Shown here piece by piece: positions 1-11,299 of a DNA stretch of 64,000 nucleotides. The stretch is from positions 186,001 to 250,000 of the forward strand of contig JAURVB010014815.1 of assembly GCA_033002965.1 (NCBI GenBank), written 5' to 3'. The translations under genes were made by a program, and so were the position numbers. Position 1 is the stretch's first letter. Each line of letters opens with the position of its first letter. The notes under the pieces were generated by a model. The model did no database searches, was not told the origin of the DNA, and saw only the letters and a list, made by a program, of their open reading frames with translations. This stretch comes from Piper betle. Lineage: Eukaryota > Streptophyta > Magnoliopsida > Piperales > Piperaceae.

Positions 1-792
1 CAGCCGCTTTGGCTGCCACTCTTTGGTGCCAAGAAAAATTTCCTCTGCTATATAGGGAGGGGGTGGCGTTGTACTTGGGTACACGTCGCGTAGGAGGTCC
101 CGGCACCCAACGTCACACGCTCAAGCACCGTGGTAGTGCCTGGAGAGTAGCTAGAGTCTTGCCGATAGCGAGCTGAAGTGGCGGTGGTGCTAGAGGTGGA
201 AGAGAAATTTCTGAAAAATGGGTGGCTAGGGCTTACTGTGTACCATCCAGATCTTGCCTTGTGACGAGATCTAGTCGTCTAACAATTCGTGCGCCAAAAA
301 AGTTGAAAAGCTCAGATCAACACTGACACAATTTGAAACTGGATCGAAGCCTAACGAAGACTTTACGGATATAAATTAAGGCGAAGAAGCTAAATGAACC
401 TCAAAACCCTAAACTTGATTGGACAAAGATCTGAGACTCAAATCAAGCTGGGCCCACATGGGCAATCTAGTAGTCCTAAATCCCAATAATGATGCAAACA
501 AGGTGCCTTGAAAAAGTCCAATCGGATTCTAAACACCACAATGGCCTAGATCTAGCCCTAAAACCTTGTACTAACAAAAGCAAACCCTCATATATTGATA
601 ATAGCATAACTAAAGCTATCCTTTGTATATCGCGTATACATAGCCTCCATAACATTCTCATACGGCCATCTCGGTCCCATACTCATGGTCTAAAAGCTGA
701 ACTAACTCAAACCGACTCGAACAAACTCGAGACTTGCTTGAATTAGGCAAGGCAACATGTGGTAAAACTCTAACCCAAAGTTGGGGTTTTAC
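1..792 (-). mobile_element. LTR fragment of an older minus-strand Ty3/Gypsy element
   Basis: Read on the minus strand, a terminal TGTAAAACCCC motif begins at 792, directly after a purine-rich tract (the complement of 793-811). This is the usual polypurine-tract and LTR junction of Tekay/Del chromoviruses. The first bases of this LTR resemble the start of the complete element's LTR at 12892, with the same TGTAAAACC and a later GAGTTTTAC. The LTR runs off the window at position 1, so its length is unknown. The orientation is seen; the family assignment is inference from the junction layout. Confidence 0.6.
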
Positions 793-3700
793 AACCTCTC
801 CTCCTTACAAAAATTCTGTCCCCAGAAATTTCGACATCAATCGCCTTTGGAGGACTAAACTATAGAAGCCACTGAGCTAGCAAAACTACAGTTGCTAAGC
901 TATGATCTCAAGCGTAGCTCTCCCTCATAAGTTGGCTGAACATAGCTGAATGGGCTGAAATGACGTGGGCCTCTCAAACTCTAACAAAGCTCACTAGCAC
1001 TCTACTCATCTGGCTAGACAGGACCACATGTGTTGGAATTATCTGGCTAAATTTATCCCTAGGGTCACAAACAACTATGGGGACTCAAATGCAATCACCC
1101 CGGCGGGAAAACCTAGGTTTTTCCCGAAGGACCTATTGGGTTGGTCAAGTAGGTACTCTAGAGTACTGTAGGGTACTAGTTTAAGATGCATCAGAAAAAC
1201 TATGTCTTGTGCAAGGTATACAGGCTAACACCTACCCATCTCTCCCTAATCCTCATCGATGTGATAGGTCGACTGTATGTACTCTTAGGGCATTTTGCTC
1301 TAGGTCCTACGACTATACTAAGGTGTCCTTTGAGTCCTCCTGCTAGCATTAGGCAGACTCTGATAGAAGGTAAGGCTATAGGCTAATAGTTACATAGCTC
1401 ATTGTCATCAACCTAGGTCAAACTCTCACGTGTCCTTGTAAAATTAACTGGACCGCTCAATAGGTCCCTTTTAGTTTGGTCCCAAATCGAGTATCTCACT
1501 CTGTTCCATAAGGAAATAAGGATAGTTGTCATGACTCTACTACGTACTATGGCTTTGGGACACTCTCTAGAACCACTAACTGCTAAAGGGAGCTCTCTAC
1601 AATTGAAGAGCAGCAACCACCCCTATTCATGCACAAAGTGTCTCAAGGAGTATGAAGGCATACTCTATGTGGACCTGCAAAATTTGAATCTGGTTTGTAG
1701 CATGTGCACTGGTCAATATTTTCTGATCTCAACCATCTGGGTAAACTGGTGGTAGCACTGGTATATCTGGAGGAGTGAGTGGAAATACTTCAGTGAAGGC
1801 TCGGCTCTGTCTGACGTTTATGGGTCACATGAAAAGATAACGGGTCCCTCATGGTTCTAATCACATTGTTCTCGGGCTCTAACTATTGGATATCTCATTC
1901 TCATGTGCGGGTTTCATATCAGGTTTACTAGGGTAGTGCACTGAGCTAATGAAATCCTACTAGGTAGGTATGGTACTTTGGTATATGGTGATGTCAAGGT
2001 ATCATGCAAGTGACGAGGGTGATGAAATCTATGTGTAGGATAATGGGTAGCCAAAAACATCGGGAGGTTTATAAAATAATTAATGAATGACGAGTCGAAG
2101 AGATGAGTCCTAACTAGCTCTAATCCAATTAGCTAATACTAAGCATGTGTTTCTTAATACCATATTAGTCACGCACTTCTAATGGGCGGGGTTTAAATGA
2201 CTCAAAGAATCTCTATCTCCCCTCGAGCCTACGAGGACTCATACTGAGGCTTTACATTTGTCTCATCTGTTCTTTAGTGGTGAGTGACTTGCCATCTCAT
2301 GCCCATTTGTAGTACTAATCTTGATTGACATGACTACTACTATTGTGGTAGACTCTCAAGCCTGGCAGTCAGCCAAGATGAGCATACATTGGTGTCCTTT
2401 TATTTGGTCAACATGGTCCGGTCTAGCTAAAGTCCCTGTCTAAGTTGTTCCTAAGCTAAGGTGAAGTCATCACCTCAAGACTAGCTTGCAACCACTATCT
2501 GTAGTGCAAACCCTAAGTAGTACCATGAGAGTACTTTCTATACCCAAGGGAAAGGTAAGTCCTAAGGCTCAGGGTAAGGACCTAATCATGCTGGCAAAAC
2601 ACAAGGGAATCACTCTCTCTCAAAAGGACACTCCCTCATTGAACTCACTATCTTTGCTAAAAACTCTAATATGAGTCACACACCTCTCTCTGGCTCGCCA
2701 GCCCTTTTACTAGACTATATCATCTCTCTTTGAATAGGGTTATACTACGTGTCTAATCATCTACTAATTATCTGATCTGTGTACCTTGGTTGTGGGCCCT
2801 TAGATGTATTATCATGGTGACTTAACAATCTGACAATTGTGATCATCTCATCTGGAGATTATATTGACATGTTCTCTCACTCTACCTATTTGCATCCCTT
2901 CGAAGACTACCACTAACACAATCTGTTGAGGCTATCTGGCAATACATAGCTAACCCAAGTATGTCAAGTCAAGGCAATGGTTGCAAGGTAGTTGGTAAAC
3001 TCAATCTCATGTCATCACATCAGAACAAATCCAGTGCTCCTAACTCTCCTCTCCCCTTCTATTGCCACTATAGCAATACCATGTCCTCAATCTCTGACCC
3101 TATTCAGCTCCAAAAGCTATGACATGAGATCGCTAGGCTAGGTTATGAAATCCTTCAAGTACTTGTTTTCCTATGGGGTGAGGCAACCACTTGGCCCTTA
3201 CTTCTACACTAACTACTCCACTTGATCGGTGGTAATGTGATACATTGACAGCGGTAGTGCGTACTCAGTCAATGGTTGTGCAACTCTGATAATGGTTGTG
3301 CACTTTGACAGTGGTTATGCACACAGATAGTGGTTGTACAATTTAGACAGTGGTTATACAATTCTGACGGCATTCGTGCACTTTGAGTAGCAGCAATTGA
3401 TGGTAGTGTGATACATTGACGGTGGTTGTGCAATTTGGGCGGAGTTCATGCAATTCGGATGTCAGCAATGATATCCAAGTGTTGAAGGTCTGATCTTGAT
3501 CATATATGTCGTTAACCCACTATTGTCTCTGCTATGGTTACCTCCATGTGTTTGTCTTCCCAAAGGTGGTTGTTAATAACTCGATTTAGGTTATCCAACC
3601 ATGTGCATCTAATATGGAGGAGTTTGGATCATGATGGTGACACGTACGATGGTCAAACAATACTGAGCATACACTTATCTCCTACAATCTAGGGTGAGTC

Positions 3701-4031
3701 TTTCTATAATCACTAACTAGCTCAATTGCAATTACTAATTTGCCACTACCAAATCGAGTGAAATCCAATCAAACGTCTAAATTCGTTGTCAAAGGTAATA
3801 TCATGCATCCTTAGGGTGTTCATACCACTATTTGGTGAAGAATAGCCAAAGGTACTGTCAGGACAAACAAAAACTAGAGGACGAGGGGGAAGCGGTGAAG
3901 TGCCATTGGGGAAGCAGGCCCTCCTCACTACTCATTGTCATCACAACTATCTCTCGAAAGTGGTCCATCCAAGTTATCTATCCAAACTTTGATTTGTGCT
4001 CCAAATACTTCAGTTGCTTTCCTGACATAGC
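793..4031 (-). other. Internal region of the older minus-strand LTR element, no recognisable coding
   Basis: This stretch lies between the LTR start at 792 and the insertion point of the younger element at 4032. It continues at 15721-16348, which ends at a primer-site-like motif on the minus strand (TTTGGTATCAAAG). I translated it by eye on both strands and found no reverse transcriptase, integrase or gag signature, only short random ORFs. It may be a non-autonomous derivative or simply too decayed to read. Confidence 0.45.
3228..3470. repeat. Degenerate short tandem repeats
   Basis: A motif close to TGACAGTGGTTGTGCAATT recurs about ten times with spacing near 22 bases and many substitutions. 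It lies inside the internal region of the older LTR element. The phrase GTGATACATTGACGG also appears at both ends of the array, suggesting a higher-order duplication. Confidence 0.6.
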
Positions 4032-4088
4032 AGTAAGACCTGTGACTCAAGTCAGAGTTTTATATTAGTGAACCAGTATGTTCAACCA

Positions 4089-4621
4089 TGTGAGATCCTT
4101 CAACTTAATCCCACATCTAATACCTACTGGGAGAAGATTCACTTTATAAGTGAGAATGGACTATAGATTTTAACTTGGGTTAACCATTTTAACGAAATGA
4201 CTTAGGCCCATTACGTTGCACTTTGGGCTGGGTCATTATAGGTGGTATGAGAGCAACCTGGTTACATGTTAGATGGTGGGCTAGACTAGGGACGTTGGTT
4301 AGGCTGCCGGTCACGGGCCAAAAAAGGTCGTGGGCTGGGGTTAGCAATGGGCCAAGACTAGGGACGTTGGCTAGGCTGCCGGTTACGGGCCAGAAAGGTC
4401 GTTAGATGGGGCTAGCAACGGGCCAAGCATAGGCATTTCGGGGATGAAATTTCCTAAGGTAGGTGGATTGTGAGATCCTTCAACTTAGTCCCACATCTAA
4501 TACCTACTGGGAGAAAATCATGTTTATAAGTGGGAATGAACTATAGATCTTTAACTTGGGTTAACCATTTTAAAGAAATGACTTAGGCCCATTACGTTGC
4601 ACTTTGGGCTAGGTCGTTACA
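4089..4621 (+). mobile_element. TRIM (miniature LTR retrotransposon), copy 1
   Basis: This 533-base element has two near-identical terminal repeats of about 152 bases (4089-4240 and 4469-4621) starting TGTGAGATCC and ending in TATA/TACA. Two bases after the first repeat is TGGTATGAGAGC, one base off the initiator tRNA-Met primer site. A purine tract precedes the second repeat. It has no coding capacity, as expected for TRIMs. The target duplication AACCA (4084-4088 and 4622-4626) is perfect. It interrupts the 5' LTR of the chromovirus; the related solo LTR at 31703 shows the uninterrupted sequence. Confidence 0.9.
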
Positions 4622-6689
4622 AACCATCAGTTTAAGTCGAGTCAGTTTCATGACCGCGTGCTGAGTTGAGGCCAGTCGTACGTTATGAGCGATACGAATC
4701 AAGTGTACTCGAGTATATGATAATGACGTAAGAAGGATGATGAGATATAAGTTATCAAAGTATATGACAATATGCAATTATTTTTTTATGTATTTGATCG
4801 TAAATTATTTTTAGGCCGAATAATACATTAAGAAACATTATAGAGTAGTTTGGGTGGGTTCTTAGTTATAGAACATGTCATTCTGATGTTAGTGTGTATT
4901 ATATTTTATGGGATTTTTCCTATTTTTTGGATTCTTTTTTAGAAATTATTAAGAGTTACTTATTATTTTTTACTCTAGTTGGACTCGAGTCAACTTTTAT
5001 TTACTAGATTGCCACCCAACCATGATCACGACCTTACCTTCCCCAAACCCTGACACCAACTAACAGCTCCACGATTCACGTCATCGAAGGCCCCTCCGGC
5101 TGCCGTACCACAATTAATCGACACTATCAGCCCGTCAATGAGGTTTTCCCAACCTCCGGGTGACCGCCCGACCTCCAAAGCAGCATGTCCCAACGCCGAT
5201 TCGCCATAGTCTGCACCGCTCTACCATTGTTGTGTTGCCGACACCCTCCCCCTTTGACCCCCAACCATTTCCCCCATACCGAGGGCCGTTGCCAAGGCTA
5301 GCAAAGGGTCAATCAAATGACCAACCAACTCTGCGCTGCTGCTGGCGATCATCACCGCCATTGCCACCCTCACCACCACCACCATTGGATTGAGCTTGTT
5401 GAGCAAGTGTGACCCATAGCCCCGATTGCCTCTCCGAAAAATTTGCTGAAAAGCTGTCGGAATGCAGTCTACAAATAGCTAAAAACTGTGAGAAAATCCG
5501 CAGTATCGCCGAGAAAATAGATTTGCTAAAATTCACTGCATCTTCTGTTGAATTCATCCAATCGAACCTGATCAAACTTTCAAACTGCTGGGTGCCGAAT
5601 TCGAGTCTCGAACCACACGACAAACCCTAGCCGTCATAGATTGCCAACGATGGAAGGTATAATTAACTCCAACCTAATTACTTAAAAATGATTATTATTG
5701 GCACAGGATGCTAGGATTGACATATAGATGTTTTAAATATTTTTATTGTAAAATAAAAAGGATTCTGAGATTGACTTCTATTAAAATGAATGCTAAGGAA
5801 CATATTAAGTGAATTAAGCATGTAATGTTAGTCTAATGCAGCAGAGCATAGGAAATCCAATAGGGATAGATGTGTGATATTTAATATGAGGTGTGCCTTG
5901 ATGTGTGTGTGCTATAGGATATGTGAATGCATCATTAGTGGGTGTTAGCTTTTAGTTTGATGTGTATGTACAGAGTAAGAGCTCGCCACCCAAGCGCGTG
6001 GATACGATTGGAGCTTCTACCAAGTTCGTTTAGAACTCGGTTCTGGTTTGAATTTTATACTCCATTGTGTTTTGTTTTAATACATAAGTGAACATGTCGA
6101 GTGGTGGATTGTATCCCACACCACACGGGCCATCTAGTCGCACGAATTTTTTGGATAAATAACCCTTTAAGGATGAGATCCCTGGAGTTTGTTTTCGAAA
6201 ACTCAGATCAAGATCACAATGCCTTTTGGCCTATTATATTACAATCCCTACCCAGGCCTATATACATGTGGTTTTTTGAGTTTTTAGTAAGGTGTGAGAC
6301 AAAATAAAACCGACAACTGTGTCTTGAGATAGGGCGTGTGTTAGTTAAAGTGGGGTTTGGATTTGGTGAGCGTTCGTTCCATTCCTGAGGGATCCTAATA
6401 ACTCTATCTTTGAGTTCCTCTATACAGAGAAGTGTGGAGGATTACGGGTACTGCCATGCAAAGCATGTCTAGACTTGTGGTTTCAAATGGGAACTGAAGG
6501 TGCATGTCTTAATGTACTCTGCCTCTTTACTCAGAGCCATGAGTGATATAAAGGATGTAGCATGCTGAAAAAATAGAGATTGATTTTACTGCGCAAGGGA
6601 TAATGTAATGTTGCCAAAGAATGAGATGAGATAGAATGGGGACACTATCGAGCAAGGTCTATGGATTGTAACTATTTTTTGCTACATTT

Positions 6690-6693
6690 TCTA

Positions 6694-6729
<36 letters not shown>

Positions 6730-6745
6730 TTATATATATATATTG
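6690..6745. repeat. ATT microsatellite
   Basis: About eleven tandem ATT units are followed by a short TA run, in the 5' LTR of the chromovirus. The 3' LTR has a TA run at the matching place. Confidence 0.9.
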
Positions 6746-7060
6746 CTTGTTATTGACAAGGTGGTCCCTATTGCACTTTTAGGGGAGACTGTCCGTTTAG
6801 TTTTAAAAATATTTATTTTTTAAAGTAATTTTTACTTGTATGGTTTCTTTTATACATGATTGCATATAATAGCATGCATCTAGAACAACATTAGAACCTA
6901 AGTATCTCATCTATGCATTGTATACTTGCATCATCATATTGAGATGCCGAGGGTAGATCCAGGTAAGCTTAACCAAATTAAGTAGATTAGAGAACTATTC
7001 GATCGCCAGTAGTATTTTTGGGTAGGTTCATGGATGAACCGAAATGGGGTGTTATAGTCT

Positions 7061-7072
7061 TGGTGTCAAAGC
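7061..7072 (+). other. Primer-binding site of the chromovirus
   Basis: TGGTGTCAAAGC lies four bases after the 5' LTR and differs at two sites from TGGTATCAGAGC, the complement of the initiator tRNA-Met 3' end used by this retrotransposon clade. Confidence 0.8.
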
Positions 7073-7859
7073 TAACCCTTAGTTGATTAAGATGGTAGAT
7101 TTATTATAGGTTACATGTGTGCAAAAATTGCTCCTAGTTGTATCGATAGGTATATATTTGTTTTAATGTTTTTGGTTTGCAGATTTTCTCACCAATCAGT
7201 AGTGTGATAGGGTTTTCAAGTTAGAGCATGGATTACTAGCAAGAGGATGATAGAGACTCGTAGGACACAGATCAGGGCCCCATCCCCTATATTGCATAGA
7301 CCAGATAGTCCCAGCCATGGTCATAGTGCACAGCCTCTTATCAACTGAGGACTACCATGCCACCAGGATAGGCCAATGTAGCAGTTTCAGTTAATCGACA
7401 TATTTAGAGTTGTCATCGCAATAGTCACCGCAGTAGAAGTAGTTGACAGGAAAGAGATGCAGTGATTGCCAGATTGGCTAAAGTTCAAATACAAATGTAG
7501 CAAAACCAAGAGGAATTTAGGAGAAAGCTTAGGTAGATAGCCCTTTTAGTAGCTAGAGCCGAGAAGAGACAAGTAGTGGATGAAGAGGCACAAGGAGATC
7601 AAGCAATTCCCACGGGCCCTCTGCCGCCACCACCTCCTCCACCACTGCAACACGGGACTACTCTAACAATGGCTCCTTTATTTGCCCCATTTCAGGCAAG
7701 AATGAGATCAGATGTCAATGGACCCGAAATAGCAGGTAGCGGCTAGACTGTAGGTGAAAGTGGAGTTGTAGTATGTGACAGTGTATCATCATGTACAACA
7801 CCATAATTTCTTTAGTATGAGCTAGGAGAAGGATCTAACAGATTAGCAGATGCAAGGAA

Positions 7860-8960
7860 TTTGGAACTGTGGCAGTATGAAAGGTTTGTGAAGAATGGTA
7901 GAAGACCTTTTTTTGGGAAGTTGGATGCAGAAGAGCCATTCCTGTGGAAATCATTAGCCATAGGAGTGTTTGCTAGTATGGCATGCCCAGTGGAGCATAA
8001 AGTACACATCAGTACAAGGGTATTCCTAGATAAAGCTAGAATATGGGGGATTCAATGCAGAATCCTACATTTGCCCACCGTCAACCTCAGGACATCACTT
8101 GGGAGGAATTCAGAGTGGAATTTGAGGGAAAATAATTTTTTCCAAATGTGATGAAGAGGAAGGAGAGGGAATTCCAGACATTGAAGCAAGGGCTTATGAC
8201 AGTGGTGCAATACGAGACAAGATTTAGAGCTCTAGAAAGATTCGCACAAGATTAGGTTCCTAGCAAAGGAAGAAGGATATAGCATTTTTAAGAAGGCCAT
8301 CATCATGAGATCAGGATGGTCTATTTGGATAGAAATTTTGCTACCTTTGGTGATGTAGAATGAGTTATATCTACTCGTCCTCGCCGAGATTTTGACCAGA
8401 GGCAACAACATCAAAGGTCGTATCAGCCAGAGCAAGGGAGCATAACAGAGACATCGAATAGATGCACCAGTTGCTATGAGGACTGTGGATGGCCAAGTTC
8501 GAGGCAAGTGATCACCTTTTTGTTAGAATTGCCAATATTATCATGGAGGTGAGTGCCGAGTAGGCTCAAATGCTTGTTATAGTTGCAGTCAACCAGGACA
8601 TCAAGCTGTAGAGTGTTGAGTATGCACTAAGGTATGCTATAATTGTGGTTAGCCAAGGCATAAAGTCGTAACCTATCTAACAGGCCAGAACTAGTATTTG
8701 GCGCTCCCAGTGCCCCAATAGAGACTTGCACTCCCAGCTCCCCAGTAGCAGTAATGACAAAGAGGCCAACAGGGCCAGGGTCAAGGCCAAGGCTAGAGAG
8801 GTGGAGACCAACAGCCACCAAAGTAGCAACGGAGGGGATAGAACCAGAGAGGGTACATGGCTGCAAGGCAGGCTGGACAGTAGAGGGGTAGACAACAGGC
8901 ACTGCAAACTTAGAATCAGAGGGAACAAAATCAGACAGTACCACCAACAGCATCTCCTAC
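7860..8960 (+). pseudogene. Gag polyprotein remnant with CCHC zinc knuckle
   Basis: The retroviral-type gag is recognisable by ACPVEHKVHISTRVFLDKAR near 7980-8040, then (in another frame) a run matching ITWEEFRVEFEGK and LMTVVQYETRFRALERFA. A CCHC zinc knuckle (CYSCSQPGHQAVEC, C-x2-C-x4-H-x4-C) is intact at 8575-8616, with a second broken one just after. Gag would package element RNA. At least three frame changes and several stops separate the conserved pieces, so no full protein can be made. The start of gag upstream of 7860 (about 7210-7860) is not clear. Confidence 0.8.
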
Positions 8961-9004
8961 CCCAGCATAGCAGCAACCATTGAGGATGTATGCAGCCACA
9001 ATGG

Positions 9005-9270
9005 CAAAGGCATTTGAGGACATGACAGTTGTGATAGGTATGCTTTAAGTAGGCGTTATACATGCACGAGTCTTATTTGATTCTGGCTACATGCACTCAT
9101 TTATTTCATATATGCATACAATTAGAATTGGATATAAGATAGACTCTAGCCGGTAGTGTGATAGCTACAGGCGAGTGTGTGCATGATCTCCTTGTTGAGA
9201 TTCAACAACAACAACTTGTAGCTAATTTGATATTGTTCAAGCTATAAGAATTCTATGTGATATTAGGAAT
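9005..9270 (+). pseudogene. Retropepsin-like protease remnant
   Basis: The aspartic protease active site appears as RVLFDSGYMHSFIS near 9065-9107, where most chromoviruses have DSGATHSFIS. It is preceded by MTVVIGML. The catalytic Asp-Ser-Gly is present. The rest of the domain, up to the linker before reverse transcriptase, is interrupted by stops. It lies between gag and reverse transcriptase, the expected order. Confidence 0.75.
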
Positions 9271-9539
9271 GAACTAGATGTCCAAGTAAGGAACTATGAC
9301 AGATTGCCGAAGAAAGACAGTGACTTTCCGCCATGGAAGATGTCGCTTTTTATTCCAAGGTCAGGGCAAAGATAGAGAACAAGAACATATATCCTATCAG
9401 AATGCAATGAGACAGCTAGACTGAGGGAATGAGCTGATAATGGCAATGTTAGTTTTGGTTGAGCAGAGTGGTTCAGGGGACAAGCCGAGCATTGAGCAAA
9501 TTCCAGTGGTCTGAGAATTCACTGACATATTCCTATAGG

Positions 9540-10060
9540 AGATTACCGAATTAATGTTAGACTGAAAAGTAAACCTTGCCATTGAGTTGATGCCAGGCAC
9601 AACACTAATCTCTAGAGCTTTGTACATAATGACACCTCTTGAGCTTAATGAACTCAAGGTACAATTACAAACACTATTGGATCAAGGATGCATCAAACCA
9701 AGTGTCTCTCCTTGGGGTGCATCAGTGTTATTCATGAGGAAGAAGGATGGAATCATGCGTTTATGCATCTATTACAAGATGCTAAACCATGCAACTATTA
9801 AGAACATATACCCTCTTCCTCGCATAAATGATCTATTTGATCAGCTGAGCTCAACAGTCATCTTCTCGAAGATTGATTTGAGGTCAGGATACTACGAGTT
9901 GAAGGTTAGGGCAGAAGACAATTCGAAGACTACATTCAGGGCCAGATATGGTCACTATGAATTTTTGGTCATGCCTTTTGAATAGAGTGTTGTTTAGTCC
10001 ATATTTGGACCAGTTTGTGATCATCATTGTAGACGATGCACTAGCACACTGAAGATTGTG
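9540..10060 (+). pseudogene. Reverse transcriptase domain of the chromovirus
   Basis: An open stretch (9587-9985) carries the Ty3/Gypsy signature: a PGT motif, then [41 protein letters not shown] (family RLCIDYRELN), [24 protein letters not shown] and [11 protein letters not shown]. The Asp of the RLCIDY motif is Tyr here. After MPF about ten residues (GLTNAPATF region) are deleted and the frame changes. The catalytic VDD motif survives at about 10020-10036 (QFVIIIVDDAL) and is followed by a stop. The Tekay/Del placement rests on the motif spelling and the C-terminal chromodomain. Confidence 0.92.
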
Positions 10061-10089
10061 TTGTAGATGATGAGATTGTGTTGTAGACG

Positions 10090-11290
10090 ATGAGAGAGCA
10101 TAGATTGTATGAGAAGTTTTTGAAGTGTATTTTTTGGCCATCAGAAGTGAACTTTTTCAGCCATATCATCTTAGCATCAAGCATCACAGTAGATCCAACC
10201 AAGATAGAAGCAATAGTACAATGGCAAAAATCGAAGACACCTACCGAGGTTTGGAGTTTCCTAGGCCTTGCTAGATACTACAAACGGTTCATTCAAGATT
10301 TTCTTTCCATAGTAGCCCCTCTTACACTGCTGACTAGGAAGCAAGAACAATTCAAATGGATGGATGAATGTGAGCAGAGTTTTAGGATGCTGAAAGAGAG
10401 ATTGACTTTGGCGCCTATCCTCACATTGCCAGAGGGACATGAGGATTTTGTAGTTTACACATATGCCGTAGGAGTTGGATTAGGTTGTGTTTTGATGTAG
10501 AAGGATAAGGTTATAGCTTATGCATCTCTCCAACTCAAGGTGCATGAGCATACTTATCCTACACACGACCTAGAGCTCACAGGGGTCATATTTGCTCTCA
10601 GAATATGGAGGCACTACTTATATGGAACATCTTTGAGACTCTTGACTAATCACCAGAGTCTAAAATATATCTTCATGCATAAGGATTTGAACAGCAGGCA
10701 GAGAATATGATTAGAGATGTTATCAAATTACGAGTTTGACATAGCATGCCACAAGGGGAAAACAAATGTGGTAGTAGTTGTAACGATCCGGCCCAAATTG
10801 TAACATAATGGGCCTAAGTCATTTCTTTAAAATGGTTAACCCAAGTTAAAGATCTATAGTCCATTTTTACTTATAAACAGGATCTTCTCCCAGTAGGTGT
10901 TAGATGTGGGACTAAGTTGAGGGATCTCACAATCCACCTACCTTAGGAAATTTCGTCCCTGAAATGCCTATATTTGGCCCGTTGCTAGCCCCAACCCACG
11001 ACCTTTCTGGCCTATGACCGGCAGCCTAGCCAATGTCCCTAGTCCAGCCCGCCATCTAACATAGAACCAGGTTGCTCTGATACCACATGTAATGACCCTA
11101 CCCAAAGTGCAACATAATGGGCCTAAGTCATTTCTTTAAAATGGTTAACCCAAGTTAAAGATCTATAGTCCATTTTCACTTATAAACAGGATCTTCTCCC
11201 AGTAGGTGTTAGATGTGAGACTAAGTTGAAGGTTCTCACAGTAGATGCCTTAAGTAAGAAGCCACTACGAGGCTCCATAGGATTGGCAAC
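10090..11290 (+). pseudogene. RT thumb and RNase H remnant, interrupted by a TRIM
   Basis: From 10090 the thumb region is readable (LYEKFLKCIFWPSEVNF, FLGLARYYKRFI, PLTLLTRK), then RNase H (YTYAVGVGLGCVLM, followed by a stop, then [23 protein letters not shown] and [11 protein letters not shown]). The domain ends in KTNVVV followed, 462 bases later, by DALSKK. That block is split by the TRIM at 10779-11240, which shows precisely where the coding sequence was broken. RNase H would remove RNA from the RNA-DNA hybrid during replication of the element. Confidence 0.88.
10779..11240 (-). mobile_element. TRIM, copy 2 (minus strand), inside RNase H
   Basis: Two terminal repeats of 153 bases (10779-10931 and 11088-11240) are the reverse complement of those in the TRIM at 4089. 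Next to the right-hand repeat is GCTCTGATACCA (11074-11085), a perfect minus-strand tRNA-Met primer site. The flanks GTAGT (10774-10778) and GTAGA (11241-11245) are a 5-bp target duplication with one change. Removing the element and one flank restores the codons of the conserved VVVDALS motif. It is shorter than copy 1 because its internal part is reduced. Confidence 0.9.
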
Positions 11291-11299
11291 AATGTCAAT

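Larger units (their letters stand above)
4032..7056 (+). repeat. 5' LTR of the chromovirus (contains a TRIM; one internal deletion)
   Basis: It aligns along its length with 12892-15720. A 533-base TRIM plus 5-bp duplication is inserted near its start. A segment of roughly 340 bases present in the 3' LTR (about 14930-15340) is missing near 6650. It holds a GC-rich block (about 5035-5640) followed by GGTATAATTAA, shared with every copy of this LTR in the window. Confidence 0.85.

Noticed and set aside
4223..4405. 60-codon ORF with repeated RLPVTGQK
   Set aside because: It is internal TRIM sequence with a short duplicated GGGCCA..GGTCG segment, not a gene.
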